Assembly (NCBI RefSeq): GCF_010015585.1
Contig: NW_022985074.1
Coordinates: forward strand, 62,001-126,000
Direction of reading: 5' to 3'
Length of the DNA: 64,000 nucleotides
DNA from: Eremomyces bilateralis CBS 781.70
Taxonomy: Eukaryota > Ascomycota > Dothideomycetes > Eremomycetales > Eremomycetaceae
Shown: in pieces, positions 12,342 to 24,579 of the stretch
Layout of the letters: the number at the start of each line of letters is the position of its first letter
How positions within the stretch are numbered: position 1 is the stretch's first letter
Position numbers and translations under genes: made by a program
Notes under the pieces: model-generated
Told to the model about the DNA's origin: nothing
The model's input: the letters and a program-made list of their open reading frames with translations, nothing else
Database searches by the model: none

Positions 12342-14223
12342 ATGCGTCGGCCTTCATTACTGAGTGCATCAAGGCTAAGAGCCAAGATCGAGCCTCAGCT
12401 CCACAGGAGAGTACCATTTGAGCCTGGTATCTATGCCAACAGTCCACGATGGTCCAACAAAGACCTAGATCCCATTCCTCCAGAAGGGAGGACTTGGGGT
12501 GGGTTGGACTATTGGGCATATTGGACGTCCGATATGGTGAGTGAAGCTCTACTATAGTTATTATGATGAGCTGACCGTGTAGCTCGCTCCGCCGCTTGCA
12601 TCGACAGTGTCCAGTGTCATGGCATTAGGATTCACTGCTCGAGAGACCATTCCCATTGTCTTCTTTGGTTTCATGATCTGCTCCGGGGTCATTACCCTGA
12701 CCGGGAAGATGGGCGCTACATATAGTGTCCCCTTCCCTGTCATTGTTCGAAGCATCTTTGGCATGTACGGGTCTCTGCCGGCGATCTGCATTCGAGCATT
12801 TGTGGCTCTCATGTGGACTGCTATTTTGACCGTCCAAGCCGGTTCCTTCCTCCAGCGATGCATTGAGGCCATCTGGCCATCATTCATCGTTTTCCCGAAC
12901 CATTTACCAGAGAGCGCTGGAATTACTTGTAAGTATGCCGTCAACCGGAGCGTGAAATGAATCTGACACAAGGAAGCCGCTGGACTTCTCTCATTTTTCC
13001 TGTACTGGTTCATCCAGACAGGCCTCTCCCTCATGCCCATCAGGAAGCTCCGAATTCTTTTCCTGATCAAGGGTGTCGTTGTTCCCCCCACATTCCTTGC
13101 CCTCTTCCTCTGGGCTGCAATCGTGACGAAGGGCGGCGGTCCACTTGTCACCGGTCGCACTGAGCTCACATCTAGCTACATGAACACGGCGTACTCCGCG
13201 TTGACTGGACTTAATGCGATAATCGGCCTGTTCTCCTCAATGGCAGTGAACATGCCTGACTTTGGTCGGTACGTCACCCTTGCTCCGCTCTAGCCTTTCA
13301 CATACAAGGGGGTGAAACGGTCCAGCTCTGACAGGCTCATATAGATTCTCCAAGAACCGGCTAGCTGGTATTCACCAGTACTTCGCTCTTCCCATCATCG
13401 GAACCCTTGGTTCTCTCACACCCATTTTTGTCACTTCGGCGCACCAGTACATCTGGGGAGAATTTGAATGGTATATGCCAGCTGTCATTGCCAACTTCGA
13501 TTCCCGTGCCGCCAAATTTTTTGTCTCTGCGTCCTTTATCCTCGCTACCATCGGCAACCAGGTTGCGGCTGGTGAGTTTCATCCCAATGTTGCCTAGCAT
13601 AACATGAGATATTAACAGTGTATGCCACAGGTACATACCCCTTCTCCAACGACGTCAGCGGACTCTTCCCTCGTTACATCAATATCTTCCGCGCCACCCT
13701 TTTCATCTGCCTTTTCTGCGTGGTCTCCACGCCATGGAACATCATCAAAAATGCCGAGGGTCTTCTCGCTTTTTTATCCGGCTACTCCTGTCTCATGGGT
13801 CCTCTTGCTGGTGTTATGGTCTGCGACTACTACATCATCAAGAAAGGGAAACTTGATGTCCATGCTATGTACCAAGATAAGAGCATCTACTGGTACACGG
13901 GAGGCTTCAATTACCGTGCTTACATTGCATTCATCGTCGGCTTCGCGCCACTGATGCCGGGTTTCGCTAAGAGCATCGACCATGATCTCAATGTCGGCGG
14001 TGGCTGGAGGATATACTCCTTCGCATGGATCTTTGGGTTCACCTTTTCGTCTTTGGCCTACTATGTCATCTGCACGTGGATCTGGCCCCAGAAAGAGAGC
14101 TTGGTTGAAGAGGCAGTGCTTCCGCCGCAAATCGGAGACGTTACTCCGAGCATCGAGGGAGAGGCAGTTGAAGAGACTAAGGTCGAGTATACTGCTACGG
14201 AGAAGAATGTTAGTCCTGTTTAG
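12342..14223 (+). CDS. NCS1 family permease (uracil/allantoin/cytosine-purine type)
   Basis: Five exons (12342-12536, 12583-12928, 12977-13268, 13345-13571, 13619-14223) give 554 residues, the usual NCS1 length, with about 12 membrane segments. The N-terminus has the Fur/Dal-type signature: NSPRWSNKDLDPIPPEGRTW followed by a WTSDM motif. The first membrane helix is followed by a GFTARETIPIVF stretch, and MGATYSVPFPVIVRSIFG is a second hallmark. Later LFPRYINI and SGYSCLMGPLAGVMVCDYY match the Fur branch. Such carriers import nucleobases, allantoin or related ureides with protons at the plasma membrane. Its divergent partner encodes a putative biuret/allophanate-degrading fusion enzyme, which suggests import of a ureide-like nitrogen source. 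All five exons keep frame. The substrate cannot be read from sequence alone. Confidence 0.92.
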
Positions 14224-15323
14224 GTCCAAAGTCGCGATATTGTCCAAGAGAGAAGGCACAGAGCTGTAGCTAGACGGTCTTTACTGGATATTATGTCCCC
14301 GCGATTCTGATTGAGCCTTGATTATGTACACAGTTTTCCGCTAGTTTTGAGTCTAGGTATATTGCACAAGCACCAAGTGATTATCATAGGAGCAGCTATC
14401 TTGGCTGGTATGTTAGTAACTGGAAATGGCAAGGCCATGGTCTCAGCCAATGTTAGTGGAATTAAAACAATTTCCGCAGTTAACCTCAGTCCTTTCCCCA
14501 CGGAGCGGTATCAGAACGTAATTTAAACTATTCCTAAATCAGGCAGAGGTGGAGTGGCAACATGAGTCTGCAATTAATCTAGTACTCTGTAGAAGAGGGA
14601 CGTTTACTTCCATCAGTGGACAAATTCCCACGTAGATATTCACGTTGTCTTCATCATCCAAAATGCTAAGGTTGGCAACAATCGTTTTTTTATATAGGGC
14701 TTGACCACTTTCTACAGAAAAGAAGATGTACTGGCGCGTTGTATCAGCCGCACTTGATCCTTTATCATGTTTACTTTGTAGTGCTGGCCTCGCCCTCACG
14801 TCAACATTTCCAAACTGAACCACGATACTGATGATGATGCGAGGAGTGTCCCTGGTAGCTACCGCGATGTCCTATTGTAAAGCAGGCGATACCCTTGTGG
14901 CCAATAGTTGGCAGGTTATAGGTCAAAGAGGGGTTGAGAAAATTATCCAATGTGATTATGTGGTCAGGGGTTCCATGTCTTTGATTAGCTCGCACAGATC
15001 AGAAAACATAGAAAGTGCATACATATTTGCAATTAACCGCGCCCCAAAACCAATGTAGTGGCCGTGTCTATCTCTACTAGGATGTCAAAAGTTACACAGA
15101 CTATCCAGCCTGATATCGTTATGGTGACCGGATACTGTGCTTGTAGGATCTGTGGACTTTGTTTAGTCCATGACAATATTTGGGAGTTATGACTTGTTCT
15201 TTTCAATTGTTCGCTTACCTTAGGACATGACTGGGACTGACTGATCCGCTTTGGAATGAATCCAATAGTCTGTGATTAAGTATCAGCTTCATGAACTAAA
15301 ACATGAAACGCAGAACTATAAAA
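14224..15323. other. Gene-poor stretch
   Basis: About 1.1 kb downstream of the permease with only short, overlapping frames and no domain signature. Nothing functional was identified. Confidence 0.45.
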
Positions 15324-15650
15324 TCATAACATTGATACCGAAGAGCGCCAATTTCTGAAATATGAAAGTACTTGCGACGGTTTATTGGACAATACAATCC
15401 ATTCCTCCAGCTTCTCCCCGGGTCTCTCTGCATTTTTGGAAGATCGACGCTTCCAGACCGCGAGTTTTGCTTTGGTCCATTCGGAGATCGACCGACACCC
15501 GTTGTTCGTAAGGATGCACTGTTTCATTTCATGCTTGCACGCAGTGCACATGATCGGCTTGTCAGTCCGTCTAGAGCCAACTTCACCGCATACACAGCAC
15601 CGGTACGAAACCGGGATGAGTTCCTGGAGGATTGCGTTTACTAGAGTCAT
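15324..15650 (-). CDS. Small hypothetical protein with CxxC zinc-binding-like motifs
   Basis: A 108-residue intronless frame. Residues 19-46 contain CCVC, then CTACKHEMKQC, i.e. C-x2-C, C-x2-C, H and a further Cys, an arrangement used by small treble-clef or zinc-ribbon modules in many short fungal proteins. A basic stretch follows (KLAVWKRRSSK). No signal peptide or membrane segment is present. Codon statistics cannot be judged on so short a frame and the surrounding 3 kb is gene-poor, so this could be a lineage-specific gene or a relic. Confidence 0.4.
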   Translation of the reverse strand: MTLVNAILQELIPVSYRCCVCGEVGSRRTDKPIMCTACKHEMKQCILTNNGCRSISEWTKAKLAVWKRRSSKNAERPGEKLEEWIVLSNKPSQVLSYFRNWRSSVSML

Positions 15651-17787
15651 GGTTGTGGCAGTCTCAGATGCCGAATAGCAAACGAAAAGAAAAGAATCTG
15701 CTCTAATTGGACATGCTGCAACTGAGTACTAGATGAGGTGTATAATGTAAAGGGAGCTTGAAAGAGGAGGAAAGTTGGATAGAGCAAATGCCAAATGGAA
15801 CCCATTTGGGGGAAACGTTTGATAGACACTGTGATAGTGACAAAAGCACAATGGGTATCATTCAACGAAGCAATTCCTTTGTACAATAGAGACAATTCTC
15901 CGAAGGAAGAACTTGGTAATGCTTGTCCTTTGTCTCTGTAGACTATCTGTTGCCATAGGACAGACAATTGATAAGGGAAGAGAGTTAACACAATGAGACG
16001 TGTTTAAACTGGTTGTGATAGGAAGAGCAGAATTCATGGGGACTTCGACTTTCTTAAGCTCTTTTCATGCGATCAGTTAACAAAATAATTCAAATGAGAT
16101 GACATTTGCCCACCCATATTACCTACCCTCGACATGTTAGCAAAATAAACTAGCGACTATCAAGTTCAGTTGTAGGATGAATGGGGATATATGAGAGACG
16201 TAGACAGTTAGATTAGCGAACGGGAATTTGAAAGCAGGCTTCCTAGGACGGGTGGCATGAATGCAACACATGCACCGGCCTGTAGATGAACTCTTGATGT
16301 ATCATATGGACCTGTGAGATAAATAGCAGTTTCGCTCAATCAGGTGATTGGTGCAGCGACACAGTGGGAAAACACCGTTAGATTCCAAAAGAGCATAGAT
16401 AGATTGACCTTGATCCTGAAGAGCAGGAATTGTTGAACTTAACGGACCATAAGCTTCTCCGAACCGAACTCATTTAGATTGAGATAGCTAAGTTAGTTAT
16501 AGAAAAGCAAGATTAGAATACAGAGTAACCACGGTCTTAAAGGCGTTCCTAACACTGCCGTGTTCTTTCTTCTTAGTACAAAGGTATGCCAGACTATTCT
16601 GGAAACACAAACTTCCGCCAGGCCTTTCCAACAGGAATCCTGCGAAAACAGGCTGTTCCTGCAGCTATTTTATATGATTTACAATGGAGATCTAATCCCT
16701 AAAAAGGGACAGAATAGAGATATAGAATCGAATATGGAATTAATCCCTGCGGAAACGCCAAGAAACATATATGTATATTCTGTGACAGCACTGAGAGCGC
16801 CATATCAGGTCTATATCCGTACTGTCGTGACTTGGAGTTCGACAGCCGGATGCACTTCAAGAATCATGTGGCCACAGTACATGGTATCCGCCTGCATTGT
16901 ACGTGCTTCTTCAGATAATCAGCGAGGTTTCTGCTAGCAGGTAGCAAAGTTGACAAAAGGATTTTGCATATGCAGTACGCTCAGGTTTCATGGGCGATGG
17001 AGTGATGAATGAGTCTTTCAAAGCATACTTCTAACGGGGTTCATTTCATGGATAGGCTACTGTGCTGGATCTTCTTTCCCATTCCTTTTACCTTGGGTCA
17101 CGGCAAATGTACATCTGCATTTCCTAGAGTATCCACTAGTAGTAATTAGTGGTTGAATCCCCTCTACTACCTTGCCTACCCACTGAATAAGGGTCATGTC
17201 GGATGGGTCACTCTCAGCGACTATTTAGCAAATCCATGCTTTCAAATGAATATTGATTTTCGAGGCTGGGCTTGCACAACTCGGTATTTCCCGCAAATAA
17301 AAATATTCTAGTAGAAGGAAGCAATTGACAAGGCACAGTGGGCATGATCGATGGGTTCAGCACCAGGTGTGGGATAGTATGCCATGGATACATCAGTGAA
17401 ACCATTGTCCAGGGACGACGGGAAGACAAGGGAAGATGGGAAGACAAGCGAAGATAATATCTGCTAATTATCGCTTATAACGATCAGTGTTAGCGCGATC
17501 AAACAATACGAACTGCAGGATCATGCAAGAACCGGCGCACCAACTTCACCCATATCTGTCTACCAGAGAGGCCAGGGTAGGGCAGGACCTTCTCTTACTT
17601 CACGGTAACTGCTTTATTTTGAAGTTCTATGCTTTACTGGAGCTGAGAAATGATATCGCTTAGAGTTCGTATAGAAATCAAGTATATATACCTAGTAGAT
17701 CACTGGGTGGTTGTTCGGCGCTCCTACTTGGCCAGAAGCACCAGTCGCAGCACCGAAACCGTCCCCACTACTTCGTTTTCAATCAAA
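15651..17787. other. Gene-poor AT-rich stretch
   Basis: About 2.1 kb without a supported gene. A 13-mer GCTAAGTTAGTTA at 16487-16499 recurs in reverse orientation near 25.1 kb and 42.2 kb, suggesting scattered repeat debris. A 125-codon frame at 16560-16937 shows no features. Confidence 0.4.
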
Positions 17788-18210
17788 ATGCCCACGATAG
17801 GGCAGCTGCTGCGACAACCGCTGGGAGCAGCTAGGTATACACTGATCAGTGCCCCATCGCTCTCTGCGAAAGAGTGGGCTCAAGCCTATGAACCTCTCAT
17901 TAACCCCGTTGTACACGAAGAATCTTTGCAAGAGACATTTCCGCTTGATGATTTTGACGAACTAGTCCACGATGAAAATGCGAATGGGCTGAACGAGGCG
18001 ATGGAGGTTATTCAGTCAGAAGGAGACATTACCCAAAACTGGCACCGAACATTTGGCTTACTACACCACGCACGGAAACGGTTGGAACGGGTGCTTTGGG
18101 CATGCTCTCAATGCGGACCTTCCCATATAAGTGCTAATTATAGCAACCATTTTTGCTCTTTTGGCATGCATATGTATAGAGATAAGCACATTGCAACACT
18201 CGTCAGATAG
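17788..18210 (+). CDS. Hypothetical protein with C-terminal Cys/His cluster
   Basis: From the Met at 17788 the frame encodes 140 residues; an upstream in-frame Met at 17650 would add 46 but adds no recognisable sequence. The middle is acidic (FPLDDFDELVHDENANG). The C-terminus carries CSQCG, then HFCSFGMHMYRDKH, which could be part of a zinc-binding module. I do not recognise the family. It stands alone at the edge of a gene-poor region, just upstream of the acyl-CoA dehydrogenase gene. Further exons downstream cannot be excluded. Confidence 0.35.
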   Translation: MPTIGQLLRQPLGAARYTLISAPSLSAKEWAQAYEPLINPVVHEESLQETFPLDDFDELVHDENANGLNEAMEVIQSEGDITQNWHRTFGLLHHARKRLERVLWACSQCGPSHISANYSNHFCSFGMHMYRDKHIATLVR

Positions 18211-18574
18211 TGATGATATGTGCTGCCTTCCGCCCAGCCTCTGTTGCAGATTTCGGGTATGGTTCTATGTGGGAGCTAAACCACGGTGCGGATATTGAGG
18301 TGGGCGGGTGAAGACTCCATGGTCCTCATTTCGTGGGGATGCTTTGAGATCTTGCACCTTTCCGTTATATCGCGCAAAGGTTGGGGTTGTCATGCTGTTA
18401 GGCGTTCATAGTTGGGAGATAGTCGTAGAAGATGCGGAAAAGCGGTGGATTAATGCGCACTAAAGGCGCTGCGTTTCCAAGAGGTTATTGCCGTACAACA
18501 CAATTGCAAAGTGCTCTAGTGACTCTACCATAACGTATACATCGTTTCACACGACACAAGACGCAGCTCTTTAA
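18211..18574. other. Intergenic, nothing identified
   Basis: A 364-bp spacer between the hypothetical gene and the 3' end of the acyl-CoA dehydrogenase gene. No feature was recognised. Confidence 0.5.
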
Positions 18575-20207
18575 CTACAGCTTCGCCCCCAGCGCCTTCG
18601 AGACCTTCAACTCCTGCCTCACCGCTAAATCCGAAATAATCTCCTCACTCCCCCCACCCACAGAGTACATCCTCAGATCCCTACTAATCTGCTCGACCTG
18701 CCAACCCACCCCCCCTCGCTGATACCCAGCGCCCCCAAGCACCTGCTGCGCCTCCCTACACGCCAGCTCCAGCAACCTCGTGCCATTGACCTTGGACAGC
18801 GCCATGCGGCTCGCCAGCTCCGGGCCCGACCACCCTCGGCGGCTGGCGTGGTAGGCGATCTGCTCCAGCCACGCGAAGTTCGACTCTACGCCCCGCGCGA
18901 TGGTGGCGAATTTGTCACGGATGATCTGGTTGCTTATTAAGGGCGCGCCGAAGGTTTCACGGTCTTGCGCGTACTTCAGGGCCGTGGTGAGGCAGGTGCG
19001 CGCCTTGCGGTTGGAGCCGACGGACATGAGAAAGCGCTCTTTGTTGAAGTCTGGTGTAAGGTGTTAGCATGCGATGGGTGGAGGGAGGAAACAGAGGGAA
19101 GGGGGATGGGGACGGGGCGTACTTGTCATAAGGGTGAGGAAGCCCTTGTTTTCTTGCCCTATTATGTTCTCGACTGGCACCTTGACGTCCTCGAGGTAGA
19201 CCCACGCACTATCTGGAGAAACGATCAGTACCATGCGCCACGACTCGAAAGCCTAAAAGTAGGAACGCTTGTCATACTTGCTGCGTTCGCACCGCTGTTG
19301 TAGATCTTCTTGGCCGAGAAACCGGGCAGATCGGTAGGGATCACCAGCACGGAGACGCCGCCCGCGCCAGGGCCTCCGGTCCTCACAGCGGTTGTCATAT
19401 GTGTTGCTTGAAGTGCGCCCGTGATCCATTTCTGTGCGTAACCATCAGCGTCCACACTGTGTTTGAATGCCCGAATATCTTTCTGAAAAAGTCTCTGCCC
19501 ACCTTTGTCCCCTTCACAATATAGAATTTCCCATCTGGCGTCTTCCTCGCCGTCGTCCTCAGATTAGCCAAATCCGAGCCCCCAGACGGCTCCGTCGCAC
19601 CGAGGCAGAACTGCGTCTCGCCCGTAAAGATGCCTGGCAGCCAGGCCTGCTTCTGCGCCTCCGTGCCGAAGGCGATGATGGGTGGGACGCCGATTTTCGT
19701 GCCACCTCCGGAGAGGGCAGTCAGCACGCCGGACTCAACGCGGGCGGTCTCGTCGGTGAGGATGAGGTGGTGGAAGATGTCCCAGTCTGTGGAGTGGAGT
19801 GTTAGTGGTGTTTTCCTTTTCAAGCTTTTGAGGAATTGCTGGGTTTCCAATTTCATACCATCGGCTGAGATGCCGGCAGGAAGAGAAGTCCCCGGACGGT
19901 ACTTTTGCGGGATGCTCTGGAGTACGAAGCCTGCGCTGACGAACTTCATAGTTTCCTGGGATGCGTGTCAGCCGCCGAGTCTGGTTGCTTTCGCGGTGGA
20001 ACTACGTTTGCGGAGGCATACCTCTTTTGGGACACATCCGGATTCCTCCCACTCCTGCGCGTACGGAAGAACATTCTCGTCGATGTAGTTGCGGGCCCAG
20101 GCGGCCAGCTTTCTGTGCGTGGAGTTGTAGTAGGGCGAGTCGAGGATGTTGTACCAGGCTGGCTCGGCCCAAGGGCTGAGCTCGCCGAATGTTTCTTTTG
20201 GAGACAT
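18575..20207 (-). CDS. Acyl-CoA dehydrogenase with peroxisomal AKL terminus
   Basis: Six exons (20022-20207, 19859-19955, 19503-19786, 19278-19431, 19123-19212, 18575-19050) encode 428 residues, normal for the family. FAD enzymes of this type insert the alpha,beta double bond of an acyl-CoA. The N-terminal helical domain is followed by the FAD-binding beta region (FCLGATEPSGGSDLANLRTT and KKWITGA), then the C-terminal helical domain (QDRETFGAPL, QVLGGAGYQRGG, YSVGGGSEEII). The C-terminus is GAKL, whose AKL matches a PTS1 peroxisomal signal. Peroxisomal oxidation of an unusual acyl-CoA is therefore likely. The gene is divergent from an alpha/beta-hydrolase gene across about 700 bp, and the neighbours form a candidate catabolic cluster. 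Confidence 0.92.
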
Positions 20208-20914
20208 GGAGAAGGGAGTGATGACAGAGAGTAGAGATAAAGAAACGAAGAAAAACAATAAGAATCGCTGAGAGAGAGTGGAGGTGGTACGTTACGGCTG
20301 GTAATACTATAGGACTCACCTCATTTTTATGCTTGGCTATACTAGTTTATGCTATTCTAGAATAGTGCAGCTAGTTAGTACATGACATCATTAGAAGATC
20401 TCTGACATTCTTTGACCACCCTGTTGTTGTTGCATTTCAAAACTTAGGAGGCATAGACGGTGCACGTTATGAGGGCGGAGCTAACAGCGATAAGTATTCC
20501 TGTCATCTTTTTATGACGAGCCGCGATTACGGGTTTGGTCGCTTATCCTTTAGCTGCAGGTGCCCCTGTACTAGCTTCCCCACAACGTCACACCAACCCA
20601 TGTACGCGGTACGTACCCCGCAAAACGTCGAGACATGCAAACGAGTAAACAATGAGCAAATCAAATCAAATCTGTACGGAGTATGGATACAACGGGAAAG
20701 ATAAATTCTCACATAGTTAACTTATGGTACACGAACTAAAATACTGAGGACTATAGATATAGACATGGCTCACGATCTGCAACCACGTCGGGTTTCAATT
20801 GAGATTTATTTTCCTTCAATATGCGCTATTTGACCCGTCACGATAAACTTTATACTGTCTGTTCCAAATAGCAGTTGATTGTCTGTTGCCATTCTCACCA
20901 TTCTCGCCGTAACA
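20208..20914. promoter_or_regulatory. Divergent promoter of acyl-CoA dehydrogenase and alpha/beta-hydrolase
   Basis: A 707-bp gap separates two divergent start codons, so both genes probably share regulatory sequence. A TACGGAGTA nonamer is at 20675-20683, and a TACGCGGTACGTACC tract lies near 20600. No defined factor site can be assigned. Confidence 0.45.
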
Positions 20915-22261
20915 ATGGCAGAATCCCAATACGACCCCAACCCCAACTTCGGCCAATCCGCCTCCCTCTCCGACCGCCTACAATCCGCCTGGCTGCTCCT
21001 CAGTCTCCCCTTTCACCTCACAACTGCAGCAATCACTCGCCCATTCATGAACACCTCTCTTTCCTTCAGGGAGTACATGAGGCGGGCCCTCGTACGCAAG
21101 TACGGCTCCCATCTCCTCCTTCTCCTCCTTCTTTCACTGCGCCAAAACGCGCCTGTTTTAGAGTTGACGTGCCGATCCTAACGTTTGCCTAGCATTCTCC
21201 ACTTCCCTGTGCTGTCCGTGAGCCGAAAAACAGTCAGTCTAGACCCTGTCAAGACATCCCTGCGCTATAAAGCGCTTTTTGATGGCGGGCACCTCAATCA
21301 GCGTATCCAGCGCGCAGACTTCGCTGGAAACTGGGTCTGCAAGGCCAACTTTGACGGCGGAGCCGACGTCGCAAAGTCAGACATCGTAATCTTTTTCATC
21401 CATGGTACGTCCCCTATGGTACCCTCCTCAACCTCTTCTAAGTCCCCACCCCCGCCATTCTAATCCCCAATTTCAGGCGGCGCGTATGTAACCGGCCACC
21501 TACACCAATACATGCCTCTCCTTCTCCGCCTATCCGAGACCATCTCCGCCACCAGGGGCCTTACCGTCTCTATCTTTGCCCTCGACTACTCTCTCGCCCC
21601 CGAACACCCCTTCCCTTGCCAACTTTCCCAAGCTGCAACAGCGTACACGTACCTCACCACTGAACTAAACATTCCCCCCTCTAACATCGTGCTCACGGGC
21701 GACTCCGCGGGGGGTTCGATCGCGCTGTCACTGCTTACACATTTGCGCCAGCCGAATCCCGGGGTGGAAATGGTGCTGCCGAGGGAGGAAAAGCCAAAGG
21801 CACTGTTCTTGCTGAGTCCCTGGGTTAGCCTGGCGAGTGAGAAGGGGTATAAGGAGAAGGAGGCGAGCGATATATTGCATCCCGCGAGTTTGGCGGGGTG
21901 TGTGCGCTACTTGCTGCCTACTCCTGCTGCCGTTGCAGACGCAGCGCCGTATCTTGAGTTCGCCACACCAACGCCTAGTCGCTCGTGCAACTTTAACGAG
22001 TTGTTGCCTGAGCACGTGTGGGTGTCTGCCGGCGAAGACGAGATTTTTCTGCATAATATTACGAGCTTCGTGGATGAAGCCAGGAAGAGTGGGGTTAAGG
22101 TGGAGTACGAGATTGAGAGTGGGAAATTCCATGATTGGCAGCTTTTTGATAGTGTGCAGAATGCTGGGGTGTTTTTGGGGAAGGAGAGGGGGGCGAGAGA
22201 TGAGGGAGAGATGGAGGGCGTGGAGAGGATTGGGAGGGCAGTTGCGGGGGTTTTTGATTGA
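20915..22261 (+). CDS. Alpha/beta-hydrolase, hormone-sensitive-lipase-like (esterase/lactonase type)
   Basis: Three exons (20915-21099, 21193-21404, 21477-22261) encode 393 residues. The HGG oxyanion-hole motif at residues 132-134 is formed across intron 2. The nucleophile elbow GDSAGG has Ser209, the acid is probably Asp320 (SAGEDE) and the base His351 (FHDWQLF), the standard alpha/beta-hydrolase-3 triad. A hydrophobic stretch near residue 25-45 could be a membrane-associating helix. These enzymes hydrolyse short-chain carboxylic esters or lactones. In this neighbourhood, with a Baeyer-Villiger monooxygenase, the natural inference is hydrolysis of an oxygenated ester or lactone intermediate. 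It has no PTS1. It shares a promoter with the acyl-CoA dehydrogenase. Confidence 0.9.
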
Positions 22262-22590
22262 GGGGTGTGGATGCGCGGATAGGGATGGAATAGAAAGTTA
22301 GAGGGTGAATAATAACTTATTTGAAAAGGTATGGACGGTTCTGTTTAAATAAACATGGAATACTTCAGACCTGTTAAATGATTGGTGCATAACGTGTCTA
22401 GATTGACTGCAGCTGTAGCCACTACAACTCTTATATGAGACTACACAGCGTGAGTTTATTCTTGCTTGCGACTTTGGAGTAGTCGATGAAATTAAGATCA
22501 AGCGTCAGATTTCCAATCATAACGGCTATGCTAACAATTTCTAAAGATTTACAAAACGAAATAAACCTCTTCAAATCTGCCTCCTTCACT
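22262..22590. other. Short intergenic spacer between convergent genes
   Basis: About 330 bp between the converging 3' ends of the hydrolase and the CoA ligase, probably both 3' UTRs. No other feature was recognised. Confidence 0.5.
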
Positions 22591-24579
22591 CTACAGCTTC
22601 GTCTTCGCGGCGGCCGCCCCCCTCCCCGCCTTCTCCTTCCTGGCGGGCAGCTCACTCCTTTGAATTTTCCCCGTCGGGTTCTTGGGAATCGCATCGATTG
22701 CAAAAACGCCCCCTCTTAGCTTCTTGTACGGGCTCACAATCTTATCCACTGACTCCCGGATGCGTTTCAGCGCCGCTTCACGATCGTTCTGCGCCACGGA
22801 GGACGAGAGCACGACGTAGCCAATTGGAACTTCGGTTTGGCCATCTTCGTGCCAGAGGGCGCAGACGGCTGCTTCTTCGACTTCGGGGTGCGAGGCGAGG
22901 AGGTCTTCGAGTTCGGCGGGGGCGACTTGCATGCTGCAACAGTCAGCTATCTGGGCAGCAGATGGTGGATTGTCGGACTTACCCCTTATACTTAATCATC
23001 TCCTTCTTCCGATCCTTAAACCATAAAAACCCATCCTTATCAATTGATAGTGTATCGCCAGTGCGCAGCCAGCCATCATGGAAGGACTCCTGCGTGCTCT
23101 TGGGGTTATTGCGGTAGCCCGCAAACACGGTGGGCGCCTTGATGAGCGCTTCGCCAGGCTCACCTAGCTTGACGTCATTCATGTTGTCGTCAATGATGCG
23201 CATCTTGCTAAGACTGGTGTTAGAGCGGTGTAGTGAGAGACAGGGGAGGGGGAACGTACACGCCTGGGTAGAGCCGTCCTACGCTGCCTGCTTTCTCTGC
23301 TGAGCGCCGGCCGCGGAGCCCAGCGACGGAAACTTCACTCATGCTACGCCAGACGTTAGAAAATGCTTGCAACACTGCAATTGGAGGACAATTTCTGCTT
23401 ACCCGTAACCCTGCGTAATGCTAACCCTTGGCATGATCTGCTGCAGCCTCTGCACAACCTCGACTTGCAGCGCCGCACCAGCGCACATGAGCGTCTTGAC
23501 GGTCGTCAGGTCGAGCTGATCGATGCGCGGGTCCTTGGTAATCGCCACGGCGACTGCGGGAACCATCCTCATGACCGTGCTGCCGACTTTAGAGCAGGAC
23601 TGGATATACTGGTCGTAGACGAATGCCGGAAGGATGGCGATGTAGTTTCCGAGGAAGGCGGGGATGAGAACGCCGCCCAGGAGACCGAATAGGTGTGGGA
23701 CTGCGCGATGTTAGCATGTTAGTCTTGCAGGGTAACGGTTCAATGGGTGTACGGACAGGGACCGAAGAAGACTTCGCGCGAGTCGGCGTTCGCGTCCTCG
23801 GGATTTGCGGTGCGGTTGCTCAATGCATTGGCAATCATTCCGTAGTGGCTCAGGTGTACACCCTTTGGTTTTCCAGACGTCCCGGAGCTGAAAACAACGG
23901 CAGCCGGGAGGGTGCGGTTGTCGATGTTTGACAGGTCGACTGGCGGAATTGGATTTACGGCAGTCGAGCGGAGATACTTGTGTGGGAACTGAGACCGGTT
24001 AGGTTTTGATTTGGTTGGCGTTTGGAGTTGGACTTCTTACGGCAACCGCCGATTGATTGTCAATGTTGATAATTGGTGCCGAAGGAACGGTCGTATGATG
24101 GTGGGCCACTGTCCTCTCAACGACGCCGCGACGATGAGGCTCCACGACAATTAACTTTGCGGCCGCTACTGAAAGATAATGCCCCAGATCATGTTCCGAG
24201 GTTGCAACATTGATTCCGCTGCTCTACATTAGCAAACTTCATTTCGCGACATCACACCTGAAGAAGCTCACATGATCGTTCCACCAAACCACATCACGGC
24301 ATGTGCCAGTAGAATATAATTTGCCGAGTTTGCAGCGTACACAACTACGGCATCGCCCATCTTTAGGTTGAAAGCATGCACCAATTCGGCGGCGAGCTTT
24401 GCGGCATCTCTACGAAGCCCGCCATATGTAATCTTGCTGCCCTTTGGGTCAATGTCCTCGTAGATGACCTTGTCCGGCGAGATATCATCTGGATTGACAT
24501 CGAGCAGGTACTGACCGAGTGATTTGTTGGTTGGGACCAAATATTCGGGATAAATCGAGCTGTAGATTATTGGTGCCAT
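22591..24579 (-). CDS. AMP-forming acyl-CoA ligase (4-coumarate-CoA ligase-like)
   Basis: Seven exons (24272-24579, 24041-24221, 23757-23988, 23403-23700, 23260-23343, 22983-23207, 22591-22933) encode 556 residues, the usual length of ANL-superfamily ligases. The ATP-binding loop SSGTSGKPKG, the acceptor motif QGYGMSE, the hinge region GWLRTGD with KDRKKEMIKYKG, and the adenylation-step Lys in PKNPTGKIQRSEL are all present. The enzyme would activate a carboxylic acid with ATP and CoA. The C-terminal KTKL ends in TKL, a weak PTS1-like tripeptide; related fungal enzymes are often peroxisomal. One intron uses the uncommon donor GTCCGT, but the frame and motif continuity support it. Its likely job here is to feed an acid into the neighbouring beta-oxidation enzymes. 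Confidence 0.9.
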
